A stretch of 64,000 nucleotides of DNA from contig CASBPS010000114.1 in NCBI GenBank assembly GCA_949126835.1, positions 186,001-250,000 on the forward strand. Reading direction: 5' to 3'. This document shows, piece after piece, positions 49,101 to 62,285 of this stretch (positions within the stretch are counted from its first letter, which is position 1; each line of letters starts with the position of its first letter). Both the position numbers and the translations under genes were made by a program. The notes below the pieces were generated by a model. It saw only the letters and a program-made list of their open reading frames with translations. It made no database searches and had not been told where the DNA came from. Origin of the DNA: Anisus vortex. Its lineage: Eukaryota; Mollusca; Gastropoda; Planorbidae.

Positions 49101-52100
49101 ACAGTTCCTTTCCTTGAAATTAGAGTAGTAGATATATCTTATAGTAATGTAGACAACACAATAGAATAGTAACTTGACAAGGAAGCTTCAGTGTAACTGT
49201 TGTTGATAGTTTTATTCAGGTAATATGTTCAATATATACAATATATGTATTATGTACAGTTAGAATAAAATAGTGCAAACACAAGCGTCCTCCAAAGGAA
49301 CAGATCTAGAAACTATCTGTCTTTCAGACATAACAAATCAATAAATACTATCCAAGTAGTGCAAGGGACAGACCCATTACCACTAGGGGTGAAAATCATG
49401 GTATCATTACAAAACTCATAACAAAACGATAGGAACTTCCCCTATTAAATAATGAGTCGTTCCCTGACCCTGAGAATTTGAGATCAACACAGAATCCCAA
49501 CATTACCTAGAATCTTTTGTTTTCGTACTAAACGTCAAGCGAGCGGAAAGCCTAAGCCCCGCCCACAATATTGTGTGTAGTGAGAAAAGAGAGAGAGGGA
49601 AGAATAAATATTGCGTGTTCCAATTCTTGGAAAAACAATATACATGACAGAAGATATAGCTAAAGTTTACGCTCCGTCGTTGATCTTTTCAGCTAATATA
49701 GAACAGAACGTACAGTCTTAAAAAATAAAATGGTGATGTCACCACTGTGATTTCCTCAGTTGCAAGAAAATCCTATTAGCTTACGGAAACAATTTATTCA
49801 ACAATAAGAAAAAAAAAATTCCGTAGATCTATTTGTTTTTTTTTTAGAATTAATTAACACCAAATTACATATTGCGAAATATTGTTCACACCTTACTATT
49901 CAAGTTACTATCTTATTAATATCGTGGACTAATTAATTACGTTTTTCATTATTTAACACATCGTCACAGTCAGGATTCACAATAGAGTGTCACTTCAATC
50001 TTAGAGCTGCCAGGTTTGATTTCTTTATCTGTTATGATATGCCCTATAAATTTAAATTCCTTAACTCTCAAATGACATTTCGAGAGTCTCAGCCTGATAT
50101 ATTTCTGTCTTGCTGTTTCGAGTACTTTGTTCAGTTTCATATCATGTTCTTCTCTATCTTTACCAGCTATTAATATATCATCGATGCATGTTTTTACCTA
50201 TGTAATGTTCTCAAATGTTTTGTGAAATCTTCTCGCAAATACTTCAGCTGCAGAATTTAGTCATTCTTAAAAACGTGTACCTTAAATACGGTGTGTTAAA
50301 CTTTGTAGGATTTTACATTTTGTTTTTCAGTTTTACTTGTCGAAAGGTATAATTAGAATAAATACGAAAAATAAGCTATTGTTTTCATTGAGCCTACTGG
50401 CTTTTTGTTTTACAGTGGGCAACTGACAAGGCTCTCTTCGAATAGCAGCGTTGATGTCTCGAGAATCAAGATTGATGTCTAGAGAATCAAGTCATATCCT
50501 TAAACAACCACCTATCTTTTCTACAATGACCAGCATATTGACCCACTGACTTTTGGATGATCTACTTTCTCAATGACTGCTTTCCTTTCTATGCGTTCAA
50601 GTTATTTTTTTTAGGTCTAGCTCCAGGAAGGAGACTTTGCGTAGAAATCTCCGCAGGCAACAGTGCGTTACAAAGTCTTATTGGTTCCACATTGAAATAT
50701 ATTATCTCTTTAGAGGATCGTACAGATTGGTACAAGTTAAAGCATTTTCGTTTTCTACACCTCCAGAGCCTGTATAATATTTGTCTTGCAGCTGTCCGGC
50801 CCACATGAGTTTGGAGTGAATCTTAATCCTTCCTTGTGCCATCCTTTTCATAATGTTTTCTTTGGCTTTTGTTTGTCTGGCTCTATCAGTTTTTACTGGC
50901 TAGTGTCACTATCCCAACACACAAGCCTCCTATTTTACCGGATGGGATTAAGGCATGGCATTAACATAATTTTACAGCAAATCAATGGATTAAAATCCAG
51001 AATTTCAAATTGTCATTGTTTTAGTTCATTAAGAATACCATTCGATATTTTTTGCATTACCCTTTTTAATTTAAACATTGGCTCGATTTGGTAATTTAGT
51101 TTCCGCAAAAAGTCTGGCACAAAAAAAAATATTTTAAGATTTAGGTTATTTTATTCTCTAACAACACACTTTAACGATCCAATAACGATTGAATATGTGT
51201 CTAAATATTTTTATATTCCTGGCCTAATTGTGAACAATATTTTGCAAATATTATAGCGGGTTGTTAGGGTTATGGCTCATAACGCTTGTAGAAAAACGAA
51301 ATAGGTTATTTTTTAAGTAGGCCTAATTAAATAGTGAATTAAAAATACAAATATTTTGCTATTGATTAATAAAATATATTCATTAGACCGTAATTGTACA
51401 CATTGATTCAATCTAGATGTCCTTAAGGTAATAAAATAAATTGTTAATTATAAAAAGCAACAATCATATTATTGCCCTTTTTAATATTTTTTTTAAATGA
51501 CTTAGATTTAAAAATTCAAACATTTTAATAGTCTTAGTTTAAAACAGTACTTGCACTACTTTTCAATCTGAAGTATTATTACATTTTTGGTTTTCACTAG
51601 ATCAAAATGTTCCTTAACTTTTATTATTAAATATATATAATTTTATTTCCTATTGAAAGCATGTAGACTCTATCTCTTTATAATTAAAAAATAAAATAAT
51701 TTGTTTGCTTTTTTATATCTAGGTTAAAGATATTGAGTTCGTAAAATTACATCCAAATCGGAAGCACCGGGATACAAAAGATCATTCTAAATGGGCCATA
51801 ACGATTCCAAGTGAGGTAAGTACTTACATTTTATACACTCATTTTTTTTATTCATTTAAGCAAGCAATCACATATCATAATTCGGTTTTAAATGAAACAT
51901 ATTAGACGCAGAACTCGAAAATTATGTGACCGTTAAAAATAGCATATTTATCGTAAAGACGTAGAGTTATTATATTTTTTAAATATGAATTAAAATATAG
52001 ATAAATAAATATCGATGGCATGCTAGGCCTTAGCTTTTGTCAAACCAAAAATACAATTAAAACAAATACGAATATCAGCCCGGAAAGAACTATCATTGCC

Positions 52101-54938
52101 ATATTTTGTACGAAACATTAGCATATATAAATGATATTCTTAGAATGGATCTTATAGCGGCAAAAAAAAAAATATATCAGCAGGTACTAATGTGAGTAAT
52201 CTATCCAGTTTAAATGAGAATGAACAAAATATAAACAGTAAAACTAAAAGGTGTACAGCATCTGTAAATATATTAGTAATATATTCAATCATAAAAAATA
52301 GCTTTTACTGTCGTCTACTGATCAAATAAAATAACAATAGCCTATATTAAAACTGTTACCAACATTGAAAAAAATATTTTTTTCAAAAATACATAACACA
52401 AAAACACGACACAACCATCTCAAAGACCTAACTCTCCATAGAAAAGTAGATTAAAATAACAAATTAAGATCATGAACTAATTCACGTAGTCTATTTTAAT
52501 CGTTTTTCTTATTGGCTTCCTAGTTTTGAAATCTTGTAATTTTATTACGCAAGCTCTACCATATTTGCTGTGACTAGGTAGAGTCTTATCCAAGAGAGAT
52601 TTTATATCATTTTATGTAAGTGTAATACAACAGGATTAGTGTGATAAGATGATAATGTGACAAGAAGTCTAAACTTTTCCTTACGCGTCTACTGAGAGCA
52701 TACGGGCTTCGGAACGTTGATCTCTCCCTAATGCAGAGACTTTACAAGCTTATGTAGCGCCCCAGGGCAAAAGTTCAGCACCGCCCCCTTGCATACTGTA
52801 ACTGCTTATTTAGTGCTATATTTGCTATATTTAGACTACATTTGCCAACCCCCTGGAAGTGTCGCACCCGAGCATATGTCCCCCTCTGCTTCCCCCTATG
52901 TGAGTGCACTGCCCTCATGACACACTCTGTCTGTCAATCAACGGCTTATCAATCTAAGCTAATATGATGACTTGATTATTTATACATTGGTAGTCCAATC
53001 AAGCGTAGCTATGCATTTTATTTAAATATTGCTATAACCACGATCATATAGTTATCAGAGCATGCACAAGATGCATTTGTTGGCATATAGGGTTGTCTTT
53101 ATGTGGTGTATGAACATTTAATCCCGCCTCAGTTAATCCTGTGACACTTAATGCCTTTCACCTTGTCCCCCGACAGAAAGTCTCATTGACACTCAATTCC
53201 TCCCGCTTACATGTAAACTAAGAAGAAATAAAACTAATTTATTAAACAGTACATTTAAATTTGTTAATCAGTACATTTATATTTATTAAATAGTACAGTT
53301 ATAGACCTATTTATTACACAGTACATTAAGATTTATTAAACAGTACATTCATATTTATTGCACAGTACATTGAACACAATTTAATAAAATGTAATCAGAA
53401 CTCTGCAAGTTAAATGTAAAGTTAAATCTAAGTGAAATATATAATTACAAATTTAATTTGCTAATATTTATTTAACGCAATTTAATAAAAGGTCTGCAAG
53501 TTAAATGTAAAGTGAAATAGAGAACTAAATTAAAAAAGTTAAATGTATGACAAGTGAACAATGGCACGCAGATAGACCAGAATTGCGCTCGAAGAGTAAC
53601 GTTCCACAGCATTTTTGATACGCGTCTTCTGGGTCTGGTATCTCTTAAGGACAGACGTCTGTGAACCAGCGATTCCTTGCAGAAAAGACGTTCTTTGCGT
53701 CTGAATGTATCTCTCGATACCCTTAAAGAAAGTCCATAAAGTAGGATGATGTCACTGAAAAAGAGCTTGTAGTGCAAAGTGCCAACCTTCCACAGCGTTC
53801 GTTGTTCTTGCAACAACTTCTGACACCGTTTCAAAGTCATCCCGTTTTGATTTGAAAGATTACCGACCTGTATTGTTCTCCGAATCCAGGTCTCCGTCTA
53901 CCACGAATATAAAAACAATCACATTCGGTCCCGCCATCCGGCGGAGATCAAAGAGCCAAGTGGCGCCCGAATTAAACGGATAAAGGGAAAGGGGGAAGAA
54001 GGGGCAGCAAGTGATGAGACAAGTCATGGTCACTTGAACATTACGCATAAGGGTTTCCATAAAGTGGCTAAATTAAGGAAACTAATTTTGTAACTAATTT
54101 TTCTTTCTATCAAATAATGAGCACATTTTGACAGCTAATTCTCCAACTGTATCAGGCATTAACTGTCGAGAGATTAAATGTCACAGGATTAATTGTCACC
54201 AAACCATTTATGTATATTACTTCATCCGTGCATCGCCTCTTTTGTGGGTTCTCGAGTAATAATGACTTACCAAAGTACATCAACACAGGAGGAAAAGTAA
54301 AAAATGTATGCTGATGATGGCATAATTTATAGAACAATAAAGGCAGAAAAAGATAGTGAACTTTTACAAAAAGACCTGGATGCATAGCCTATTAATGCAA
54401 TTTTAAATCTTCTTTTATTGCAAAACATATACACAAATTATAATCATTCGTTTCTCCGTCCATTTGACGGGCAAAACCACTATTTATAAATGAACAATTG
54501 ACTTTGGGCGCGGCCACTGCAACTACATTTCACAAATAGTTTTGTGTGATCTACCTCAGCACTTAATGCGTATATTTTTTTTTTAGTGTCGATGGGGTGA
54601 AAGGGGTGTTTGCCTGTCTGAAAGCGCTGACCACAAAATCTTGCTTTAGGGTTTTTAAAGGGTTAATATTGTATTCATTGTTCTCCTTTTTTCTTGTGTA
54701 TTTGTGTACACATGAAAAACATTTTATTGCATTTCTTAACTTTAAAAAAGAATATAGTTTAATTATTATGTTTTGGTTCGCTTAATAGATGGTACGTAGA
54801 CTTCATTGGCCTAAAGAGGTAACCAATAGACTAGCTGAAACAAAATTAATGTTCGGTAAAGTTGAATCACTCAAACATTATAACAAGACAAAGGTAAGAA
54901 GAGTGTATAACAACATGTATATATATGTATATATACCC

Positions 54939-55000
<62 letters not shown>

Positions 55001-58000
55001 CCTATATATATATACATATATTTATCCCATGTCTCCCTTTCTACTTTCACCTATTTGATATGCTCTCTCTCCCGCTTTCAAAGCATTTCTTTTTCGTCGC
55101 ATATCTTCTTTCTATCTGTCTAGAAATCCTTTTAGTACACCTGTTTATGAACATCTTTCTAATGTTCTTGAATCTCTTTAGAACGTTATAAACGTTTTTT
55201 TTTTGCACTGTGAAAGTGCACATCTTTTAAAGGGGTGAATATTAACGGGTAAGGGGTGAATATACTAAACGTTTAACTTGTTAGAAAGACATAGAGTAAA
55301 AGAACATTTTTAAGAGGGAGAAAGAAATTACAACAGGGATGGTGAAAGTTACACAGCTGTCCATAGACAGGTGTACTAAAAACTTTCTAGATAGAAAGCG
55401 AGTCAGAGAGACAGGGATGGCGCACGTCGTAGCGAGAGTACGCTATTGTAAAAGAGATGATTAGAGTAACTAACAATTTTGTAAGAGAGAAATAGTAGCA
55501 AGAAATACCTGGAGACAGAGCGATGGAGTGATGAATGGAGTCACGGAGATTGAGAATGTAAAAGATTGCAAGTGGTTGAAGTTACAAGTTTGTAGTTCGA
55601 AAAGATTTAATAGACAGAGTGGGAGATAGAAGAAGGGAAAGAGAAAAGAAAAGCTTAGGAAAGAAAGAGTGAAAAATGGGGAGAGCAATAGGTGTTAGGC
55701 TTTGGTGTTTTTCAGACAGAAAGACAGAGAGGGAAAGAGGAAGATGATGAACGAGAAATAACATATCAAGAGTGACAGAGAGAAAATGTGAAATGGTATG
55801 GGAGCATAGGTGTTTTTTGTTTAGTTTAAAAAAAAAAAGGAAATAATTGGGAAGGAAAAAAAGGATGACGCAAGTTAGAAATATGTTTATATACAGGTGA
55901 ACTAAAACGTTTTCTACACAGAAAGCCAGATTATGGGACGAAGAAGAAATATCCTTTCAAAGAGAGAGACACCATTTCAAAAAAGTGAAGGTAGAAAAGA
56001 AGACATATGTTGTCTAGACAATAAATATAAACGATTTATACCCTGCCTTGGACCAAAAGACGGGTTCTTAGAGGAAAAGTGTTGACATTTATAACGTAAC
56101 TTGTTACTTAGAGATTGTCACATAAAGAAGATGCCTTCCTTACTTTCTAAACTTCCTGTAACATATAAAATGTTGATATTGTCTTTTAATGGTTGCATCG
56201 ATGTTCCTAAAGAACGTGTCCATGAGCGAGTGTTTCATGAAAAAGAAAAAAAACAAAAAAATAAAAACAAACAAATAATTTAAAGAGAAAAGACAAAAAG
56301 CAAACAGACATATTAGCATCCTAGCGATCCATCCCTACTAGTTGTCATATCAGTGTAATAAACAGGGCCGTATTTAGGATTGTGGGGGCCCGTCTTGGTC
56401 TCGCTTCTGCCTTCCACATGCCTCAAAGAAGTGGATTTAATTTTTGTTACATAAAATCATAAATGTTATGTTGTGCTTAGCTTAGCTTGGTTGGACAGGA
56501 GTGTTTAAAATTGTAGTGGAATACATGATTTTTTTTAAAATTTTCAACGAAAACATGGGGATGTCACTAAGAAAAATATTTTTGGCATGTGAGGGGGCCC
56601 CTTTTCAGTGGGGGCCCCTGTTCCAAAGGAACATGTGGAGCATGCCTAAATACGCCACTGGTGATAAAGGCATTCGACTGTTAATATTGTATAACTCTAC
56701 TGCATTTAGTGTGAATAAACAAAGTGGAGTAAGTTATGGAGTAACTAGTCATTCGTGTTCTAAAAGTTGACATTATCACCTGTCAAACACAGAAGGGTCT
56801 CTAAAAAAAATGTAAAAAATAAATAAAAAACTGGCAAAGTTTCTAGTTGGGGGAACAATGATGTGTTTATGTGTTCCGTCCTAACTTTAATATCCCAAGA
56901 GAGGTTCTATAAACATATGAGAAACTATGCCTATGTGTTAAACTGGTGTTAGGGGATGTAACTAGATCAATGTGTCTCTTGATAATTTAAAAAAAAAGTT
57001 TTTTTTAAAATAATATTTAGGTGACATTGGTTGAGGTTACAGAACTAACTTTCAAAACAGAAGATAATTCTAAATGTGCTTCAACATTACCTACAAAGGT
57101 AACAATTTAATAAGTAGACATTCATTTTGTTTTATTTATGCAAATATTTTAATGCCATTTTATAATGTATATCAGTGAAAAATGGTAGATTAGATGCACA
57201 CTTATAAATACTATATTCATTTTATTGTTTAGGCTATATGAACATTTATTAGCAAGAGAAAAGAATTATATTAGACTATTAAGATGCATAACATTTTTAA
57301 TATATTTTTTTAACATAGTTGAAATATTCATTTCGACGTCTACTACCTTTTTTTGATTTGTATCTTAATTAATATATTTCTTAATTTAAATGTCTATAGT
57401 CTAATAATTTTTGGAGTTTACCTAATAGTTGTTGCGTATATCTCATTTGAGTTCTTATTTCTTATAAATTATAATGCTTAACACTAATTACAATGATTTC
57501 TTAGTTACAGTTTTAATTGTAAAATAACATTTAAAAAATGACACCATAAGAAGCAAATATACAATGTCGATGATTTCGATTCATATAATAAATATGTGAT
57601 ATTTTAGGTATCAGAAATTTCAGAGTCTATAATTAAAGAGATAACCAACAGAACAGCTGATTTAAATTTAAACTATCAACAAGACCAGAAATGTGAATCA
57701 GTTAAGGAAGATGAAAGTATTAAGGTAGGAAGAGTTTGTAAAAGCATGTATTGGAGTATAAGTACTTTCAAAATACAATTAGAAAGCTTTAAGTTATATT
57801 TCACTTTGTCTAAGTCTTATGGTTAGTATTACAACAGTCATTATTAGTTTCCTTGACTAGTTCATAGAAGAAAATAGGATAATTCCTGGTCGTCTATTAT
57901 TTCCACAATTAATGCCAGGTACGCATAGGGTTGCCAGACATCCGGCAAAAGGAGGACATGTCCTCCTTGTTAGCCCTGTGTCCTCCGTCCGGCAGGCAAA

Positions 58001-59634
58001 GCTAAAAACCCTTTAGACGTCCGGCTTTTGTACGCCAAAGGTTTTAAGAATCCTTTTTTCACTTTTTACCTTCTTATTTACTCTCAATAAGTGGCTCGGT
58101 CAGGTAAAGCAAAACACTGGAGTATTTAGGAGGAAATGTATTAATTTAGAACGTTTTAGTGCCTATCTATTGTGTTATTATGTATATAAATATATATTGA
58201 CTAACGTTGTATCTCATGTTAAACGATTTATATTAATTATATGTTAAATTGAATTGTTAGTTTTATGATGAAACGGTTGATGCAATAAAAAAAATTGGTT
58301 AGCAAAATGAATATGTATGAACTTTAAGTAATTGCTAAAAGAAAATATGCTTAAAAGCCTTAGACTATCAAATCAGACCACAACTACAATAAAGGAATAA
58401 GACATTACATAAACAATGGTGTTACTCAATGTGAAAAATCCCTTTTACAGCTTCATTATTTTCTCTATTTTCGAAACACTCAATAGACAATAAGATAAAT
58501 GTCTATCATGACTTTGGTCGACAACTGTTATTTGTCAGTATTTTTTCTAAAAATACCATTAAAACTAATCTTATAATTTTGCCAATATTTTTTCAATACA
58601 ATACTTCCGCATAGAAACAAAAGACACTGATAACACTTTAAATAAGACTTGGTATGCTGCTTACATCTATAGCTAGTCAGAATATTCTTATTTCACTTTG
58701 CGCCCTTGTTAAATTGCATTCAGCCTCGTTTAAAAGTATATGTGTTCACTTTTGCACTTAAGCATAGATTTGCTGAAATAGTGTATGTTTGGTAGCTTCT
58801 ACAAAATCTATAAACATAATTTCTCACTCAGGAAATGAACAAAAATGAAAGCCAATGTGATGTTAGCAATCAATTATGTTATGATGAATCAAGGGAAGAA
58901 ACAGATAAGCAGAGTAATACGGTAAGAAAATATCAATGATTTAATTGACATACTTGATTTTCATAATCATTGTACACGTTATCATTTGTACAGGTTCTTC
59001 TAATGGTCTTTATATGCATGTTACGTTTTAAAGATTAAAAGCTTAATGTGTGTGATAGAAACAAAACAGTAGCCTAAGTTGATACCCTTATTTAAAAAAA
59101 AATAATGTTCTTGTAAAATTACATTACATGTACCATTCTTAGTTTATTAAAAACAGATGAGTGAATTGCATGTTTGGTAGTTTACTGAAACAAAAGCTAT
59201 GTAAGCATAGCCAAACGAAATATGTCAACCATAGCCAAACAAGCCAGGCTACAGCGAATACAGAACAGTGCTGTCTTTTGTCATTTGTCTTTTGTTTAAA
59301 TCATTAATTGCTCTGTCACCTAGCCTAGAGTAATATTCGTGTGCTTAGTTGTATGTTAAACACGCTCTGAGCTTAGATAATGTTTGTTAGCAGCGCTATA
59401 CAAATATTATTATTATTATTTTATTGTCCACCATAGCTAAACAAGTAAGGTTTTGTCCACAATGCTCCACGATGAATTAAGCGTCAGCTCTTTATTTTGG
59501 CCAAATAATTTCTACAAAATCTGCAAACATTATTTCTCATTCAGGAAATGAACAAAGATAAAAGTGAAGGTGCTGTTGCTTATCAAAATTATTCTGAAAC
59601 ATCAAGTAAAGAAACTAATAAACAGAGAGTCCAG
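43156..59634 (+). CDS. DNase II-like gene with repeated C-terminal exons, right-arm copy (3' end outside window)
   Basis: DNase II enzymes are lysosomal or secreted acid endonucleases. Exons: E1 43156-43238, E2 43578-43749, E3 45380-45452, E4 46787-46951, E5 47658-47801, E6 48474-48565, E7 51723-51815, then E8 54789-54893, E9 57021-57098, E10 57608-57724, E11 58832-58921, E12 59545-59634. All have GT/AG edges and chained phases. E1 gives a signal peptide and CLNEDGTEVDW. E2 follows with FIMYKVPKL. E3 ends NNGHTKG. E4 has GFWVIHSIPRFP. E5 has a DSWPTNRTS segment. E6 has DIYEIIAERVNQKMWVQSWN. E7 carries DHSKWAIT. These track the DNase II family in order. HTK and HSK are the two catalytic HKD motifs, but after HTK the usual Asp position appears to be Asn. 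About 35 residues expected between E4 and E5, and the CIGDxNR...GGG tail, were not found. E8-E12 match no family. Confidence 0.78.
47931..48394. repeat. Degenerate ~17-bp minisatellite in intron 5 (right arm)
   Basis: Reverse complement of the left-arm array. One substitution (48053) distinguishes the copies. Confidence 0.85.
48946..49968 (-). mobile_element. Candidate LTR (right arm)
   Basis: Mirror of 28798-29820, same tentative TGTGAC...GTAACA ends, in the intron between E6 and E7. Confidence 0.35.
49981..50603 (-). pseudogene. Ty3/gypsy reverse transcriptase relic (right arm)
   Basis: Mirror of the left-arm relic. The catalytic-box region is at about 50150-50190 on the minus strand, and the same frame breaks are present. 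Confidence 0.78.
53104..54200 (-). mobile_element. Mutator-like (MULE) transposon remnant (right arm)
   Basis: Mirror of 24566-25662, with the same inverted TTAATCCTGTGACA termini, lying between E7 and E8. The coding relic is at 53539-53903 (minus) and carries the same TGA before HHPTLW. Confidence 0.65.
54937..54999. repeat. (TA)n microsatellite, longer allele
   Basis: 20 bp longer than the mirror tract at 23.8 kb. It starts 30-40 bp after the donor of exon 8. Confidence 0.9.
56363..56660. mobile_element. 298-bp hAT-like MITE (right arm)
   Basis: Mirror of 22126-22423, same 16-bp termini and imperfect 8-bp flanking duplication. It lies in the intron between E8 and E9. Confidence 0.75.
57925..58029. 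mobile_element. Short hAT-like MITE fragment (right arm)
   Basis: Mirror of 20757-20861. Begins AGGGTTGCCAGACATCCGGC on the plus strand. Confidence 0.5.
59345..59425 (+). mobile_element. LINE/SINE 3'-end fragment with ATT tail (right arm)
   Basis: Plus-strand AGCAGCGCTATACAAATATT followed by an (ATT)n run. Mirror of the left-arm fragment. Confidence 0.55.
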
Positions 59635-62280
59635 GTAAGAAAGTTAATGAATTAAATGATGTACTATATTTCTTCTTCTTCTTCATAATACTGTAGGGAC
59701 CCCGTTAGGACCGAGGTAAGAGTCCACAATTTACACAATTTCTGAAAGCCATATTACAAACTAGCTTGTGTACTCGTATTTATCTTATGGTCTTTATATG
59801 CATGATATGTTTTACAAGATTAAAAGTTTCGGGAAAATCAATTCTAGTACTTCCTGCACCAAACTCTTTATAATTCACGCTTTGTTGCAGTTGGGTTGTT
59901 GATTTTTGCTAAGATACAAAAAAGCTGCTAATTATAAACCTGTGAAGTAAAAAAAATATTTAGATATTAATTTCCCTTTTTTTTCCTACCCTTTTAACAA
60001 ATTACCAGATACGTATCTAGAATGTAGAATAAATGAGAGTATAAATTCCCCCTACTTAAATGCTGGCAGACTTGTAAAATTGCTTTAACTTGCTATATTG
60101 ACAAGCAGCTTCTTTCATTCGATTTTCAAATTAAACACACGCCTTACCGTGATGTTTAAGTATAAATTATATATATATATATACATAAAGAGACCGTTCG
60201 TGTCCCCGCGGATCCCCATTGGTCAATTTGAAAACACGTGATCTTACAAGTCCAATCATTATTAAATCACTGACCTAAAGATTATTTTGTAATTACATAT
60301 ATTATGTCTAATATTATTCCGATTTAGTTTAATGGATGAAGCGCATTATTTTTTTCAATAATCGTTTAGTTTTGGATAATAAGTAATAATGTTTTTTCAA
60401 AGGTTACTTTTAATATTTGCGTAAATTAAATGCAGTCAATTCAGTTTGGCTTGAAATGCTTTTAACTGGCAAGCCACTGATTAAATCAAACTAAATTGGA
60501 AATCTCATTCCGGCTACTTTAAACGGCGATGCAGCAACATGCTTTGCTACTTTGTTTGTGTCTTTAAGCGACGAAGTTCCCCATGATTCTGGATATTTCT
60601 TATACTTTTCAGTAAGTAAAATAAGTTAATGATTAAATTGTACATTTTTTTTTTGTATCAATAGTTTTGACTACATTTTGACCATTTATTAATCTATCCA
60701 TTTTTTTTAAATGATATTGGACTGTTTGATAGTCACAGTCTCTCACAGTGTTTCAGTGTAAATTAAGTGTTTGAATTATTAAGAAATAATAAAATAAATG
60801 TAGCAGTAGAACCGATTCATATTGCGACCTTAAAAATAATAGCTAATACTAATATTAATATCTACTTAATGTGTTAAATTAGTCAATCTTCAGAGGCTTG
60901 CTTTATTACTTTATAATTTAATTTAAACGACAATTATGTCAATTAATTGACATTGTTTTGTTTTTCTTTTTAGTAGTTGATATTATTTGCCAACTCTAGA
61001 ACTGCACCATTGAGTCCACTGTTAATGTCATTTTAATTTGTTTTGGCTCCTTTGAGTAAGTAATTTATTATTGTTATACACTTTTTTTTTTATATATTTA
61101 ACAAAATGATAAATTGCACGGTGTTGCCCGTGGAAGTACTATCCCTGTGGGCGAGACTCGAACACCCATCTTCTCCATGCGTCTAGAATATAATTATTAT
61201 ATTTTATTCACTGAAAACTTTTAGGTTTTACATTTCTTTCAATTTTTAAAAGTAATATTAATGGAAAGACACATTTCAGAAGTGAAATCGCAAAAGTAAG
61301 ATATGAGACAATGTCACATTTCTTTAAATAATGGCTGCGGCTATTCGGACCCGGACCCCTCTAGCATTAAATGGCTATTCGGACCCAGCTGCAGTCTGAA
61401 TTCCTTAGAACTCAAAATAAACATTAAAAAAGAGGGGTGAAACACAAATATATTTGTCTTAGTCTTACCAGTCTTACCATATTTGATCAGAAATAGCACA
61501 GAAAAGACCAAATCTGTCCCTATCCTATATAATCTAACCTATACTAACTATATATTACTAAGTCTATCTAATTAGTAATTAGACAATGTGGATCGGGCAT
61601 TTTTTAAAATGCTGTTTGGATTTAGAAATTGAATAAATAAAATAAATGTAGCAGCAGAGCCTATTAAGACATTTCTTTTGCGACTTTAAAAATAATAACT
61701 AATACCTATATTAATATCTACTTAATGTATTAAATTAGTCACTTTATAATTTAAATGACATTTAACTGACATTGTTATGTTTTTCTTTTTAGTTGATTTT
61801 ATGTGCCAACTCTAGAACTGCATCACTGATGATGTTTCTTCAATTTGTTTTGTCTGCTTTGATAAGTAAGTTGTTGTTATTATTATTACTATTCAAAATA
61901 TATTTAACAAAATGATAAACTGCACAGCGTTGCACATGAAAGATATATCCCTGTGGATGAGAATCGAGAAATAATTGTGTGTTTTTTTAAGAAGCATTTA
62001 TCGTACATTTTATTTCGACATTAAATTCCTATTACTATTAGTTATTAGTATTAGTATACATATAATTTCTGTTTGGATTTCATTTCTTTGATTCTTTGTT
62101 AATATTCTGACGACGTCTGTGCAACTGCCGTTTCTTTTATTCATGTGGTCGCTATTTACTATTTCAACATATACTTTTTTAACTGTAGTCCTATAATGTT
62201 TATATATTGTTTTTAAATGATTTTATAATAGTTTTTTTTTTATATTAATCATTAGGATGTTTACCACTACCACTGAATCA
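59635..62280. other. Intron-like DNA after exon 12 with a duplicated ~0.4-kb segment
   Basis: No coding exon was recognised. Two related segments lie at about 60800-61170 and 61640-61970 (mirrors of those at 16.8-18.0 kb). Both contain GCCAACTCTAGAACTGCA between TTTTTAG and GTAAGT, so they could be taken for exons, but no frame is conserved. Confidence 0.55.
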
Positions 62281-62285
62281 AAGAG

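Larger units (their letters stand above)
57021..59634 (+). repeat. Tandem exon duplications inside the DNase II-like gene
   Basis: E11 and E12 are both 90 bp, phase 0-0, start EMNK and share a TDKQ/TNKQ ending; the left arm shows a third (E13). E9 (TEDNSKCASTLPTK) looks like a worn copy of E7 (TKDHSKWAITIPSE). E10 (KEITNRTADLNL) likewise resembles E8 (KEVTNRLAETKL). So an exon pair and then a single exon appear to have been multiplied, each time preserving frame. Confidence 0.65.

Noticed and set aside
50557..51094. Overlapping frames of 83 and 102 codons (mirror 27672-28209)
   Set aside because: They lie antisense to or beside the gypsy RT relic. No homology of their own was recognised.
53860..54060. 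66-codon frame in the MULE relic
   Set aside because: Wrong frame. The MULE similarity lies in other frames with stops and a frameshift.
60960..61060. Splice-like segments after exon 12 (also 61795-61865)
   Set aside because: They have TTTTTAG and GTAAGT edges, but the two copies conserve no reading frame, so they are treated as a duplicated repeat.
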